DNA of 64,000 bases from Allopseudospirillum japonicum (GTDB lineage Bacteria; Pseudomonadota; Gammaproteobacteria; Pseudomonadales; Halomonadaceae): contig NZ_FNYH01000001.1 of the NCBI RefSeq assembly GCF_900108915.1, positions 186,001-250,000 of the forward strand, written 5' to 3'. The position numbers were made by a program, and so were the translations under genes. Shown here piece after piece: positions 9,210 to 18,697 of this stretch (position 1 is its first letter; every line of letters begins with the position of its first letter). The notes under the pieces were generated by a model. That model was not told the origin of the DNA. It saw nothing but the letters and a program-made list of their open reading frames with translations, and ran no database searches.

Positions 9210-10976
9210 CTAATCGCCCATCACGATGCCTTCACGTCTTGGGTCGGCTGCTCCTATCAGTTTGCCTTCATGAAACTGAATCGCATGCAGACCTGAATTC
9301 AAATCACGAATACTCACTTGATAACCCATCGCTTCTAAAGCAGGTTTTAACTTTTCCGCTTCCGTCCCTTCTTCTAAATCAAAGGTCCCAAAACGATTTA
9401 AAATATGTGGCTGATTAATTGCCTCTTGAATATCTAACCCCCAATCTAAATGCTTGATTAAAGCACCCGCTACATAGCCAATAATCCGCGAACCACCAGG
9501 AGAACCTATAGCTAAATAGGGTTGGTCTTGATGCATAACTAAAGTCGGTGCCATTGACGAACGCGGACGTTTACCCGGTTCTAAACGATTGGCAATCGGA
9601 TAGCCATTTTGATGTGTAATAAAGGAAAAATCGGTTAATTCATTATTTAATAAAAAACCACCAGACATCACCCGAGAGCCAAAACCATTTTCTATCGTGG
9701 TGGTCATGGACACAATATTACCTTCTGCGTCCACAATCACCAGATGGCTAGTAGAGGGTAGTTCTAAAGACACATCATCCGCTTGCGCTTGTGCCTCTTG
9801 CCATTTGGGCTCCCCTGGTGTCACCTCTGGTAACGCTTTTCCTTGCTGAATCAAGGCAGCACGCTGCCGCAAATACTCCTTGTCCAGCAAACCGGTAGGC
9901 ATAGGTACATAATCTGTATCTGCCATATAACGCCCACGATCTGCAAAAGCTAAACGTGAAGCCTCCCCAATAATCTGCCAAGCGTTTACATCCTGCGGGC
10001 TTTTAGTAGCTAAATCAAAATGTTGCACCATGCCCAAAATTTGCCCCACAGTAAGGGCACCTGAGCTTGGTGGCCCCATACCACAGATTTGATAACTACG
10101 ATAAGGTGCACATGTGGGCGGACGTTCTTGAATCTGATAGTTAGCTAAATCTGCCTCGCTAAGTACCCCAGGGTTATCTGGCAGGGTACGCACTTTATGC
10201 ACCAAAGCACGACCAATTTCGCCTTGATAAAAAGCAGGCGCGCCTTGTTGCGCTAAAGTAGCCAAAGTGGCTGCGTATTGGGGATTTTTTAGGATGTGAC
10301 CTGCAGGCCAAGCTTGACCTTGTTCATCGAGGAAATACGCTCGCGTTTCAGGGTAGCGGCTTAAACGTGTTTGATCTCGTGCAATAGCTGCGGCCAAGCG
10401 TGGCGATACTTTAAACCCTGTTTTCGCCAACTGATAAGCTGGCTGCAGCAAAGAAGACCAAGCCAGTTTACCAAAACGTGCATGGGTTTCCGCCATCAAT
10501 TTAACCGTTCCCGGCGTGCCCACAGAACGTCCACCGACGACGGCTTCATAAAAATCTAAAGGCTGGCCTTGTGCATTTTGGAACAGTTCTGGCCGTGCTT
10601 GCATCGGGGCGGTTTCACGGCCATCAAAGGTCGTCAGATGCTGGCGTTTAGCATCATAGTAGAGCATAAAAGCCCCACCACCTAAACCCGAGGATTGCGG
10701 CTCCACTAGACCTAACATCGCCTGCACTGCCACCATGGCATCCATCGCAGAGCCGCCTGCTTGCAACACTTGATACCCTGCTTCTACCGCATAAGGATTC
10801 GCCGCCGCTACCATAAAGTGATTTGCATGCACCGCTTGTTTTTCTTGCAAACCGCTGGCAGCTTCTGGATCAATCGCATCTGTCACTTGCGCAGCAAACG
10901 CTAAGCTCGTGGAGCCTAAGCCCATCGCAAGTAAGACTCCTAGAGACATCTGCTTATATAAAGATTTGTACTGCAT
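9210..10976 (-). CDS. ggt: Gamma-glutamyltranspeptidase (glutathione hydrolase), periplasmic
   Basis: Ggt cleaves the gamma-glutamyl bond of glutathione and related peptides in the periplasm and matures by self-cleavage into two subunits. The 588 residues begin with a signal peptide ending near SLAFAAQ. Family motifs are present in order: QSSGLGGGAFMLYYD, the processing site and nucleophile in the small-subunit start TSHLVIVDAEGNIVSMTTT, and GSPGGSRIIGYV. The length is normal. AAGGAG sits 7 bases before the ATG. It is a single gene with its own terminator downstream. Confidence 0.96.
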   Translation of the reverse strand: MQYKSLYKQMSLGVLLAMGLGSTSLAFAAQVTDAIDPEAASGLQEKQAVHANHFMVAAANPYAVEAGYQVLQAGGSAMDAMVAVQAMLGLVEPQSSGLGGGAFMLYYDAKRQHLTTFDGRETAPMQARPELFQNAQGQPLDFYEAVVGGRSVGTPGTVKLMAETHARFGKLAWSSLLQPAYQLAKTGFKVSPRLAAAIARDQTRLSRYPETRAYFLDEQGQAWPAGHILKNPQYAATLATLAQQGAPAFYQGEIGRALVHKVRTLPDNPGVLSEADLANYQIQERPPTCAPYRSYQICGMGPPSSGALTVGQILGMVQHFDLATKSPQDVNAWQIIGEASRLAFADRGRYMADTDYVPMPTGLLDKEYLRQRAALIQQGKALPEVTPGEPKWQEAQAQADDVSLELPSTSHLVIVDAEGNIVSMTTTIENGFGSRVMSGGFLLNNELTDFSFITHQNGYPIANRLEPGKRPRSSMAPTLVMHQDQPYLAIGSPGGSRIIGYVAGALIKHLDWGLDIQEAINQPHILNRFGTFDLEEGTEAEKLKPALEAMGYQVSIRDLNSGLHAIQFHEGKLIGAADPRREGIVMGD

Positions 10977-11045
10977 AGGGTAACTCCTTATTTTATTGAT
11001 TCAAGGAGTATCATTAGCAGTTTTTATGCCGAAATGCCCAAAAAA

Positions 11046-12215
11046 TTAAACAAGAGCAGCCTGTTTGGCTTGTTTTAATTGCTTTGCTGCCAGCGCATAC
11101 CCTCCATCGGCAGCATCCACAAAATGAAAATGATCCTTCGCAGGATCAAAAATCATACAGGTTAATAACGCCGCTTGTGCACTATGAATACCAAAAAATA
11201 ACTGACCTAAATTTTGTTGTTGATGTAAATAATCAACTAGCTGTGCTTGCTGCTGATAAGTCCCCGCTACAATCAAGCGTAAACCCTGTTCTAATTTACG
11301 ATAGTCCGTACGGGCTAACATATCTGCTTTATAATTCCCCCAAGCATAACCTGAAGTTTTAATATTAGTTGCCATCATCATACTTGCAAGAGCAACAATA
11401 AAACGTGTTTTTATTGCATATAAAAAATTAGACATCTTACTTTTTCTGTATTGGTGTAACTTTCTCTCGATACCTAGCTTAGACTCAGCATATGTCATAT
11501 GTAAGTTATCAATATTTAAAGGGTGTATCGCCTCCCCATAAATCTCTTTAATTTTTGCAGTGACTTCTTGATAAATTTGAAGATGTGCTTTCAAGCTTTC
11601 GCCTCTTGCTTCCACCAATAACGCGAGCGTCGTTTCAGAAGGACTAGCAATTTGATTCCAACGACATTGCAAACCGCTAAAATCTGCTTGTGCTTGTGGA
11701 TTATGCGCGAGTTGAATTTTCCCTTGTTTTAACCAAGTTTCTGCTAAAACTAAACCCTGCCCCATAAAAGCGGCTTGTTCATTGACTTGTCCTGAAACTT
11801 GCGTCTGTAGTTTTGCCACTTTCACCTTGGCTTGATGCTGATTTAATGCTTTTACCGTGACCGCACCGATTCTTAATTTTAATTGATACACGTGTTGAGC
11901 AAGGGTTTGAGTTCCCTGTAATGCTTGTACACTCGCTTGATAATACGCAGCGGGAATCGCTAATACAGCACCATCACCACCAAAGCTATAGGGAATCTTT
12001 AGCGGACGACACACATTTAATACACTAATAATACAACTTGCCCCTAGCGTGTTGACTTCTTGATAAGCGCCTGCATGGATTTTATCCGTTGAGTTTTCAA
12101 TATCTGCGATCAAAAGATACCAATCATCTGGTAAGACTTGATAGGCATCTAATTGTAATAAAGTCTCAAAATTAGGGACACCAGCTAAATCTTGATAAAA
12201 ATGTGCTGTAGACAT
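11046..12215 (-). CDS. DUF3095 protein with nucleotide-cyclase-like fold
   Basis: The 389-residue cytosolic protein matches DUF3095. The N-terminal segment LIADIENSTDKI...GA...PYSFGGDGAV keeps the outline of a class III nucleotide cyclase: an acidic metal-binding strand (DIENST) and a GGDG turn in place of the usual second acidic turn. Whether it makes a cyclic nucleotide is unknown. It is transcribed leftward, and AGGAG lies 9 bases before the ATG. ggt follows separately downstream on the left. No partner gene is evident; the rightward neighbours are purMN, separated from it by a terminator. Confidence 0.75.
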   Translation of the reverse strand: MSTAHFYQDLAGVPNFETLLQLDAYQVLPDDWYLLIADIENSTDKIHAGAYQEVNTLGASCIISVLNVCRPLKIPYSFGGDGAVLAIPAAYYQASVQALQGTQTLAQHVYQLKLRIGAVTVKALNQHQAKVKVAKLQTQVSGQVNEQAAFMGQGLVLAETWLKQGKIQLAHNPQAQADFSGLQCRWNQIASPSETTLALLVEARGESLKAHLQIYQEVTAKIKEIYGEAIHPLNIDNLHMTYAESKLGIERKLHQYRKSKMSNFLYAIKTRFIVALASMMMATNIKTSGYAWGNYKADMLARTDYRKLEQGLRLIVAGTYQQQAQLVDYLHQQQNLGQLFFGIHSAQAALLTCMIFDPAKDHFHFVDAADGGYALAAKQLKQAKQAALV

Positions 12216-12231
12216 GGGGATATTCTCCTAC

Positions 12232-12258
12232 AAAAAAAGCACCCCCTAAGGAGTGCTT
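12232..12258 (-). terminator. Intrinsic terminator of purMN
   Basis: Read leftward, the arms at 12250-12257 and 12238-12245 pair as an 8-bp stem with one mismatch, followed by seven T (A-run at 12232-12238). It lies just past purN and before the DUF3095 start. Confidence 0.8.
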
Positions 12259-12292
12259 CGTCTTTTAACGGTCGTTTCAACTAATAACTCGC

Positions 12293-12979
12293 TTATCCAT
12301 TGAGACAGACCCCACCAAGTGGCAAAGCTTGCCCATCAAGACAAGGGACTTGTGCCAGTAACTGCAAGCGTCCTTGCATAAACCAACGCACAGCAATCGG
12401 GTAAATTACATGTTCTTGCTCTAACACCCGTTGTGCTAAGGTGTGCGCATCATCTTGCGCTTCAATCGCCACACGCGCTTGCAAGATCACAGGGCCGCCA
12501 TCTAGCTCCTCAGTCACAAAATGTACCGAGGCTCCATGCTCGCTATCACCTGCATCTAAAGCCCTTTGATGGGTATGTAACCCCTGATATTTAGGTAATA
12601 ACGAAGGGTGAATATTGAGTAGGCGCCCATAATAATGCAGCACAAATTGCGGGGTCAAAATACGCATAAAACCGGCTAAGACCACTAAATCTGCTTGATA
12701 TGTATCTATGGCATGAATTAAGGCTTGGTCAAAAGCTTCTCGGCTTGCATATTGGGTATGATCCAAGATCTGGGTAGCCACCCCAGCTTGACGCGCACGT
12801 TCCAGCCCGTAAGCCTGTGCGCGATTGCTCATCACAGCCACAATCTCGCCCTCTAGGCCTTCATCCGTATGCTGGGCATCTAACAAGGCTTGCAAATTAC
12901 TACCCGAACCAGAGATCAACACCACAATCCGCCCCTTAGAGGCAGGTACGGCCGCTTGCAGGTCGTCGCTATCAATCAC
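12293..12979 (-). CDS. purN: Phosphoribosylglycinamide formyltransferase (GAR transformylase)
   Basis: PurN transfers a formyl group from 10-formyl-THF to GAR, step three of purine synthesis. Motifs seen are the N-terminal [14 protein letters not shown], the active-site [18 protein letters not shown] (with the catalytic His) and [14 protein letters not shown] with the conserved Asp. At 228 residues it is slightly longer than usual because of a ~15-residue N-terminal lead before the first strand. It overlaps the purM end by 8 bases, so the two form a translationally coupled operon read leftward. Confidence 0.95.
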   Translation of the reverse strand: MIDSDDLQAAVPASKGRIVVLISGSGSNLQALLDAQHTDEGLEGEIVAVMSNRAQAYGLERARQAGVATQILDHTQYASREAFDQALIHAIDTYQADLVVLAGFMRILTPQFVLHYYGRLLNIHPSLLPKYQGLHTHQRALDAGDSEHGASVHFVTEELDGGPVILQARVAIEAQDDAHTLAQRVLEQEHVIYPIAVRWFMQGRLQLLAQVPCLDGQALPLGGVCLNG

Positions 12980-14036
12980 GCGCTAATCCTTGTAAATCGA
13001 CTTGAGCCTCATCCGCTTGTGCCGCTTCAATGTGGCCAATCAAGCTGGCGTTTTCTCCAGCTGCTTGTAAAAAAGCAATCGCTTCTTGCGCTTGGGCAGC
13101 AGGAACCACGATCACCATGCCAATTCCACAATTAAAGGTGCGGTGCATTTCGTGTGCATCGACGCCGCCAGCACTTTGCAACCAATCAAAGACTTGTGGA
13201 CGTTGCCAACTTTGGGTATCAATCACTGCTTTAGTTTGGGCGGGCAAAACACGCGGAATATTTTCTAATAAACCACCACCGGTAATATGCGCTAGCGCGT
13301 GTACTTGTACGCTTGATTCACGAATCAATTGCAACAAGGGTTTAACGTAAATGCGTGTGGGCGCGAGCAAGGCATCACCCAAGGTCGTTTCCCCTAACGG
13401 CATATCAAGGGAGGCTTGTGACACTTCTAAAATTTTGCGAATCAGCGAGTATCCATTAGAGTGCGCACCAGAAGCAGCTAAACCCACAATGGCATCGCCT
13501 GCTTGCACTTGGCTACCATCAATAATTTTCGATTTCTCTACTACACCAACGCAAAAACCGGCTAAGTCATAATCTTCGCCCGCATACATGCCTGGCATTT
13601 CTGCGGTTTCCCCTCCGACAAGCGCACAACCTGCTTGTGCACAGCCTTCACCAATCCCAGTGACTACATCTGCGGCAATATCAACATTTAACTTACCAGT
13701 GGCGTAGTAATCCAAGAACAATAAAGGCTCAGCCCCACAGACCACCAGATCATTCACACACATAGCGACCAAATCAATCCCAATTTGATCATGACGCTGG
13801 CTATCCATTGCAAGACGTAATTTCGTACCCACACCATCAGTTCCTGACACTAATACAGGTTCTTGATAGCCACTAGGAAGCTGACATAAAGCGCCAAAGC
13901 CTCCTAAACCGCCCATCACTTCGGGACGAGAGGTCTTTTTTGCCACCCCTTTAATACGTTCTACAAGGGCATTACCTGCATCTATATCGACACCTGCATC
14001 CTTGTAGCTTAAAGATTGGGAGTTTTTGCCTGTCAT
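12972..14036 (-). CDS. purM: Phosphoribosylformylglycinamidine cyclo-ligase (AIR synthetase)
   Basis: PurM closes the imidazole ring to give AIR, using ATP. The 354-residue protein shows the family start [21 protein letters not shown], the segment [14 protein letters not shown], the motif GLGGFGAL, and [14 protein letters not shown]. It is the first gene of purMN. AGGA lies six bases before the ATG. The 231-base region upstream, shared with divergent aguA, contains a GATGCTT/AAGCATC inverted repeat (14070-14099) of unknown role. Confidence 0.97.
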   Translation of the reverse strand: MTGKNSQSLSYKDAGVDIDAGNALVERIKGVAKKTSRPEVMGGLGGFGALCQLPSGYQEPVLVSGTDGVGTKLRLAMDSQRHDQIGIDLVAMCVNDLVVCGAEPLLFLDYYATGKLNVDIAADVVTGIGEGCAQAGCALVGGETAEMPGMYAGEDYDLAGFCVGVVEKSKIIDGSQVQAGDAIVGLAASGAHSNGYSLIRKILEVSQASLDMPLGETTLGDALLAPTRIYVKPLLQLIRESSVQVHALAHITGGGLLENIPRVLPAQTKAVIDTQSWQRPQVFDWLQSAGGVDAHEMHRTFNCGIGMVIVVPAAQAQEAIAFLQAAGENASLIGHIEAAQADEAQVDLQGLARD

Positions 14037-14267
14037 GCTGGATCCTACATTTGCTGAGTAAGGAGGGGAGATGCTTAAAAATATGCGCCTTCAAGCATCA
14101 ACAAAATAAGAAACTTGTATTCTAACAGTGCCACGGCCTAGGCTCTAGTCTTGTTAATGTATTCCTACCTGTATTTCTACTTTCACAAAGCCGCGCTAAG
14201 CTGCAAAATAGACCCAATTTGTTTACAGTGACGTTTTGATTTTTCGCCCCTCACCTAGGATAAATTC

Positions 14268-15350
14268 ATGTCTTTAGATGCGATTGTTGCCCCCGCTTGT
14301 ACAAAGGTGCGCTTGCTACCACCAGAGTGGTACCCGCAAGATGCTGTGATGCTCACTTGGCCGCATGAACAGAGTGATTGGGCAGATTGGCTAAGTGAAA
14401 TCGAAGCAACTTACTGGCAATTAGTACAAGCGATTAGCCGGTTTGAAAAAGTGCTTATTAGTGCCCATACACCTGAGCTAGCCGCAAAAATCCGTCATCA
14501 AGCACAAGCTTTGGGGTTAGATAGCTCACACATACAGGTGTATGTGCTAGCAACCCAGGATACCTGGGCGCGGGATCATGGCCCGATTAGCTTGATCGAG
14601 GGTAATGCGCCTGTGCTGTTAAACTATACCTTTAACGGTTGGGGCGATAAGTTTGCAGCTGAGCATGACAATGCCATCAACCAAGGCTTAGCCGAGCAAG
14701 GCGCCTTTGCTGCGCCTTTAGAAACGCATCCTTTGGTCTTGGAAGGTGGTTCGATTGAGTCTGATGGCTTGGGAACTTTACTTACAACGGAAGCCTGTTT
14801 ATTAAATCCCAATCGTAACCCCACCTTAGATCGCACCCACATCCAAGCGCAACTTGAGCAGCAACTCGGGGTTACACGGATTTTATGGCTGAAACATGGC
14901 TATCTCGCCGGTGATGATACAGACAGTCATATAGACACCTTGGTGCGTTTTTGTGATCCTCATACCCTCGCGTATGTCCAATGCTTGGATACCCAAGATG
15001 AGCACTACGCTGAGCTGCAAGCGATGGAAGAAGAGTTAAAAGCCTTACAAACTGCGCAAGGCACCCCGTATCATTTGGTTCCCTTACCAATGCCGCAGGC
15101 CATTTATGCCGAAGATGGCCACCGCTTGCCTGCTACCTATGCTAATTTTTTAATTATTAATCAAGCGGTTCTTGTCCCTGTTTACAATGATCCAGCCGAT
15201 GCGCAGGCCTTAGCCCAGCTTAGATATGCGTTTCCACATCATCAACTCATCCCGATTGATTCGCGGGTGATTATTGAACAACATGGCAGCATCCATTGCT
15301 TAACCATGCAGCTCATTCAGGGCACTTTAACGCCAACACCATACGTTTAG
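14268..15350 (+). CDS. aguA: Agmatine deiminase
   Basis: AguA hydrolyses agmatine to N-carbamoylputrescine and ammonia. The 360-residue protein begins its catalytic fold at LPPEWYPQDAVMLTWPHEQSDW. It carries DTWARDHGPI (substrate and catalytic Asp region), LVLEGGSIESDG, GDDTDSHIDTLVRF (catalytic His) and the C-terminal nucleophile in QHGSIHCLTMQ. aguB begins 10 bases after its stop, so the two genes form the standard putrescine route from arginine-derived agmatine. No arginine decarboxylase gene is in the window. Confidence 0.96.
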   Translation: MSLDAIVAPACTKVRLLPPEWYPQDAVMLTWPHEQSDWADWLSEIEATYWQLVQAISRFEKVLISAHTPELAAKIRHQAQALGLDSSHIQVYVLATQDTWARDHGPISLIEGNAPVLLNYTFNGWGDKFAAEHDNAINQGLAEQGAFAAPLETHPLVLEGGSIESDGLGTLLTTEACLLNPNRNPTLDRTHIQAQLEQQLGVTRILWLKHGYLAGDDTDSHIDTLVRFCDPHTLAYVQCLDTQDEHYAELQAMEEELKALQTAQGTPYHLVPLPMPQAIYAEDGHRLPATYANFLIINQAVLVPVYNDPADAQALAQLRYAFPHHQLIPIDSRVIIEQHGSIHCLTMQLIQGTLTPTPYV

Positions 15351-15360
15351 AGGGTTTTCC

Positions 15361-16275
15361 ATGTCTTCCACCACACAAACATTAACTCTTGGTGTCGTCC
15401 AACAAGTTGCCCATGCCGATAAAGCCGCTAGCCTTGCGATTACGGAAGCTAGCGTGCGCCAACTGGCGGCCCAAGGGGCAAAGTTAATCTTGTTGCAAGA
15501 ATTACATGCTACCCATTATTTTTGTCAAACTGAAACCACGGATCTTTTTGATCTCGCTGAACCGCTCCAAGGCCCAACAACGCAAACATTAGCCGCTTGG
15601 GCAAAAGAATTAGATATTACTTTGGTGGGTTCCATCTTTGAACGACGCGCACCTGGTGTATATCACAATACAGCCGTAGTGCTTGATGGTGATGCTGGCT
15701 TAGTTGGCTATTACCGCAAAATGCATATTCCGGATGATCCGGGCTTTTACGAGAAATTCTATTTCACCCCTGGAGATGCCACACGCCGCGATGGTCGCAG
15801 TGGTTTTACTCCCATAGAAACACGCGTCGGCCGCTTAGGCGTGCTTGTGTGTTGGGATCAGTGGTATCCAGAGGCAGCGCGTCTAATGAGTCTTGCAGGT
15901 GCAGACCTTCTTTTATACCCCACTGCGATAGGTTGGGATCCAAGCGATCCTTTAGATGAGCAACAAAGACAAAAAGAAGCTTGGACTTTGATTCAGCGTG
16001 CCCATGCCGTCGCTAACGGCTTACCTGTGCTTGTAGCGAATCGTGTGGGTTTAGAGGCCGATCCGAGTGCACAAAGCCAAGGTATTCAATTTTGGGGTGG
16101 CAGCTTTGTCACAGGCCCACAAGGGGAACTTTTAGCCCATGCAGGCGAGCAAGCGGAGAACTTGCTGGTGGAAGTCGATTTAGCACGCAGCGAAAATGTA
16201 CGCCGTATTTGGCCCTATTTACGCGACCGCCGTATTGATGCTTACGGAGATTTAAGCGCACGTTATTTGGATTAA
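15361..16275 (+). CDS. aguB: N-carbamoylputrescine amidase
   Basis: AguB completes putrescine formation by hydrolysing N-carbamoylputrescine to putrescine, CO2 and ammonia. It is a nitrilase-superfamily enzyme of 304 residues with the Glu-Lys-Cys triad: Glu in LLQELHAT, Lys in YYRKMHIPDDP and Cys in VLVCWDQWYPEAARL. GAGGG lies 6 bases before the ATG. It is co-transcribed with aguA. A long hairpin at 16306-16338 follows. Confidence 0.96.
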   Translation: MSSTTQTLTLGVVQQVAHADKAASLAITEASVRQLAAQGAKLILLQELHATHYFCQTETTDLFDLAEPLQGPTTQTLAAWAKELDITLVGSIFERRAPGVYHNTAVVLDGDAGLVGYYRKMHIPDDPGFYEKFYFTPGDATRRDGRSGFTPIETRVGRLGVLVCWDQWYPEAARLMSLAGADLLLYPTAIGWDPSDPLDEQQRQKEAWTLIQRAHAVANGLPVLVANRVGLEADPSAQSQGIQFWGGSFVTGPQGELLAHAGEQAENLLVEVDLARSENVRRIWPYLRDRRIDAYGDLSARYLD

Positions 16276-16305
16276 TGCACCGGTGATAAGAGTCTAGAAA
16301 CAATC

Positions 16306-16338
16306 ACAGGGGAGATCCTCAAAAAGTATCTCCCCTGT
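16306..16338. other. 11-bp perfect inverted repeat between convergent genes
   Basis: ACAGGGGAGAT at 16306-16316 pairs perfectly with ATCTCCCCTGT at 16328-16338 across an 11-base loop. It lies between the convergent ends of aguB and the LysM pseudogene. No T-tract follows on either strand, so it may be a transcript-stabilising hairpin or an atypical bidirectional terminator. Confidence 0.5.
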
Positions 16339-16429
16339 AGTTGGAGTGACTTAGGAAGTGGCGTTAAACCTTAGGTGAAAGCATCAAGATACTCTGTCAA
16401 TGAATTGCTTCCATTACATTAAAAAAAGC

Positions 16430-17599
16430 TTACTTTTTTTCTAGCTCATGCCAAAAGCGATCAATATGCCAAGCCTTTATTCTTTCAGAGCGTCCACTCT
16501 CTTGCAAAATTTTCAAACCCTGATTCAGTCTCAATAAGTACCTAGTAGCCTGCGGGTGAGATCGATGGATAAGCATGTGCATTGCCTCATCACTAACAGG
16601 GCGAGAAAGGATTTCCACTTGATCTTGTATTCCCAATTGGTGCAAAGCTTCTTGTCCACCAAACTCTTGATCAGTAACTAGATCTACCTGCCCGCCCATC
16701 AAGAGTTTAAAGCATTCACTAAGATTTGGGGGCTGAACCAAAGTAATATGCCCATCACGAATCCATCGACGTTCAGGGGAATCAAGATCATGTGTAAACC
16801 ACCCTTCAGGACGACAAACACGTTTACCATGGACATCGGAGTCTGTTTGAAAATCAAAAGGATCGTCAACACGTTTCCAAAACATCACTAACGTCTTGAA
16901 GATGGGTTTTGAAAATCTATATTCACATCTTATAGGGTTAGCTTCTTTAACTTTAATATCGGAACAACCCAGATTGAACCAAGGGTGCCCCGTATCAAAG
17001 TGACGATTTTTCAGCAAAACATTAAGATGAGCGGGAAAGTCATTAATATAAGTAACTGTGTAAGATTGATTTATAGCATCTAAAGCTTCAGCAACAATTT
17101 GACTCGTCATGCCCTTATAAAGTAAGTCACGGCCAGTAAAAGGCGAATAATGACCAATCAATATAGATATCGTATCTTGACTAGATTCAATATTCTTTTG
17201 TTGAGTAAATTCGTCATCCACTTCTATTTCAGAGCGCCCAACACAAGGTAGCGAAAGAACTGTGTCAACTTCTATAATTCTATAATATTAGGATTATTTC
17301 CTAATACATCACGATTCTCATAAAAAATTTTGCTCCATTGATGTCTAGACCCATAAAAATTCTTAGCGATAGTCCCTAAGGTATCTCCTTCCTTAACTGC
17401 ATATTTTTTGCGGTTGACTGCTCGCCAGTTGCTGTTTGATGGGATGAACGACCGGGTGCAGCTCTTGCTGTTCCGCCTGCTCCAACTGCTCCAACTGCTC
17501 CATATCATCAAAACTAAACGCCAGGGCGTGGCTGCCACCCAGCAGCAACCCCAGCGCCAATAAAAGAACGCCGAGGCGTGGATAAAAAAATACCGGCAT
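16430..17599 (-). pseudogene. LysM + amino-acid-type solute-binding domain protein, broken by two frameshifts
   Basis: Three successive reading frames read leftward make one protein when joined. 17599 to about 17404 gives a signal peptide (LLALGLLLGGSHALA) and an EQL-rich linker. 17403 to 17272 gives a LysM domain (KYAVKEGDTLGTIAKNFYG...NNPNIIE). 17269 to 16430 gives the LysM end (VDTVLSLPC) plus a family-3 solute-binding domain with HPWFN, CRPEGWFTHDLD and LVTDQEF. Break one is an extra base in the six-T run at 17404-17409. Break two is an 8-bp tandem duplication at 17271-17286. Intact LysM-SBP fusions of this kind occur in other proteobacteria (recalled). The SBP part alone can start at GTG 17221 but would lack a signal peptide. 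Confidence 0.85.
17271..17286. repeat. 8-bp tandem duplication (TCTATAAT x2) that shifts the LysM-SBP frame
   Basis: Two adjacent copies of TCTATAAT occupy 17271-17278 and 17279-17286. Removing one copy restores a continuous frame from the LysM domain into the solute-binding domain, with the expected LysM ending. Confidence 0.9.
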
Positions 17600-17672
17600 G
17601 GTCTGCTCCTAAAAAATTTTCGATGGGGGCTAACACCCTCATACCCCCGCCGCTACGCGGCCCAAAGACCAA

Positions 17673-18572
17673 CTACTGTCCGGCGCGCACCAAGCGGACA
17701 CGGCCGTTGGCGCGCTTATTGAGGTAGTCGACACGGCCGTCGCCGAAACTGACATACCACGCAGTACTGGCGTAGTCGGCGTAGGGCGACGACGACCAAT
17801 ACCAACCCTGGGGCGTATTCGGGAAGGCAGATTGATTGATTCTGGGTTGGTGGTAGTCACCCTCACATTCACCATTGGTCTCGCGCACATACTTCCCATT
17901 GGGTCTGGCACTGGGGCGGCGCTGGCCGCTGGAGCAGTAGACCAGGGTCTCCAGCTCGTCTACAGTGGGCAAACGCCAGTCACTGCGCCCGGCAAAGCGG
18001 TGCTGGTTGGTGAAGGCATTGGCTCCGGCCCAGCTGTGTTCACTGGCTTCCCCGGTGCAGGTGGTGCCATTCCACTGCTGGTCGATGCTACAGCGCATCC
18101 ACATCAGGCCAGTTTGGGTATCGGTCACCGTGCCATCACCGTGATCGCGGTAGCGACGCCCATGTTCTGCAAGCCTGCGCTCTCGTTCTGCCAAGGCTTG
18201 TGCAGTGACTTGCCGTTGCAAATCCAGGTGAATTGTTTGCAGGGTGCCATCAGCAACAAACACATCTTCGCGTTTACCAATAAACTCATGTTGCTCACCA
18301 TCAGCTTTACGGGCTTCTATTACATAGCTGCCTTCCCCCAGTTTAATAGCAAAGGTTTGCCCCGCCTGTGAAGGGGAATTGCCCTTGCGCTGGCCGTTGA
18401 TAAAGATCTTGGCATCGCCGGACTTGGTGGTGATACGCAGCATACCGGACTGGTCGGTGACCGGCGGTAAAGCGGAATGGGTGTTGCTGTTGGCATTGCT
18501 TTCGTTACTGCAGGCGATTAACACCAAGGCGGCCAGCCCAAGAAAAAGGCTGCGGGTGAGGCGTTGGGTCAT
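17673..18572 (-). CDS. Lipoprotein with PEGA-like and DUF1566 (Lcl C-terminal) domains
   Basis: The 299-residue protein has a lipoprotein signal with lipobox LVLIAC at residues 16-21. A PEGA-like beta domain follows at about 45-120 (MLRITTKSGDAKIFINGQRKG). A DUF1566 domain covers about 145-299 (TGLMWMRCS, WRLPTVDELETLV, YWSSSPYADYASTAWYVSFGDG). DUF1566 is a C-type-lectin-like fold seen in surface adhesins and in some diversity-generating retroelement targets, but no reverse transcriptase is nearby. The gene is richer in G+C than its flanks, which suggests acquisition. Function unknown; probably outer-membrane or surface exposed. Confidence 0.8.
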   Translation of the reverse strand: MTQRLTRSLFLGLAALVLIACSNESNANSNTHSALPPVTDQSGMLRITTKSGDAKIFINGQRKGNSPSQAGQTFAIKLGEGSYVIEARKADGEQHEFIGKREDVFVADGTLQTIHLDLQRQVTAQALAERERRLAEHGRRYRDHGDGTVTDTQTGLMWMRCSIDQQWNGTTCTGEASEHSWAGANAFTNQHRFAGRSDWRLPTVDELETLVYCSSGQRRPSARPNGKYVRETNGECEGDYHQPRINQSAFPNTPQGWYWSSSPYADYASTAWYVSFGDGRVDYLNKRANGRVRLVRAGQ

Positions 18573-18697
18573 ATTCGTTACTCCTTAATTTAGGTGTCCT
18601 TTAGATGTCCTTTTTCAGGTGCCGTATAGGCGAAAAAGGCACGGGTTCCGCTGGAGGGTGTGGGTACTGGGGTTTCATCATACAAAATAAGGGGCTT

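Noticed and set aside
14037-14267. Purine-responsive operator or riboswitch before purM
   Set aside because: Only a 7-bp inverted repeat with a 16-base loop; no PurR box or purine aptamer pattern seen.
17673-17900. Diversity-generating retroelement variable region
   Set aside because: The DUF1566 C-terminus is of a suitable type, but no reverse transcriptase, template repeat or adenine-mutation pattern is visible in the window.
17832-18371. 179-codon open frame on the + strand
   Set aside because: Lies opposite the DUF1566 lipoprotein gene; low-complexity Ala/Gly/Val-rich translation with no domain. Shadow of a G+C-rich gene.
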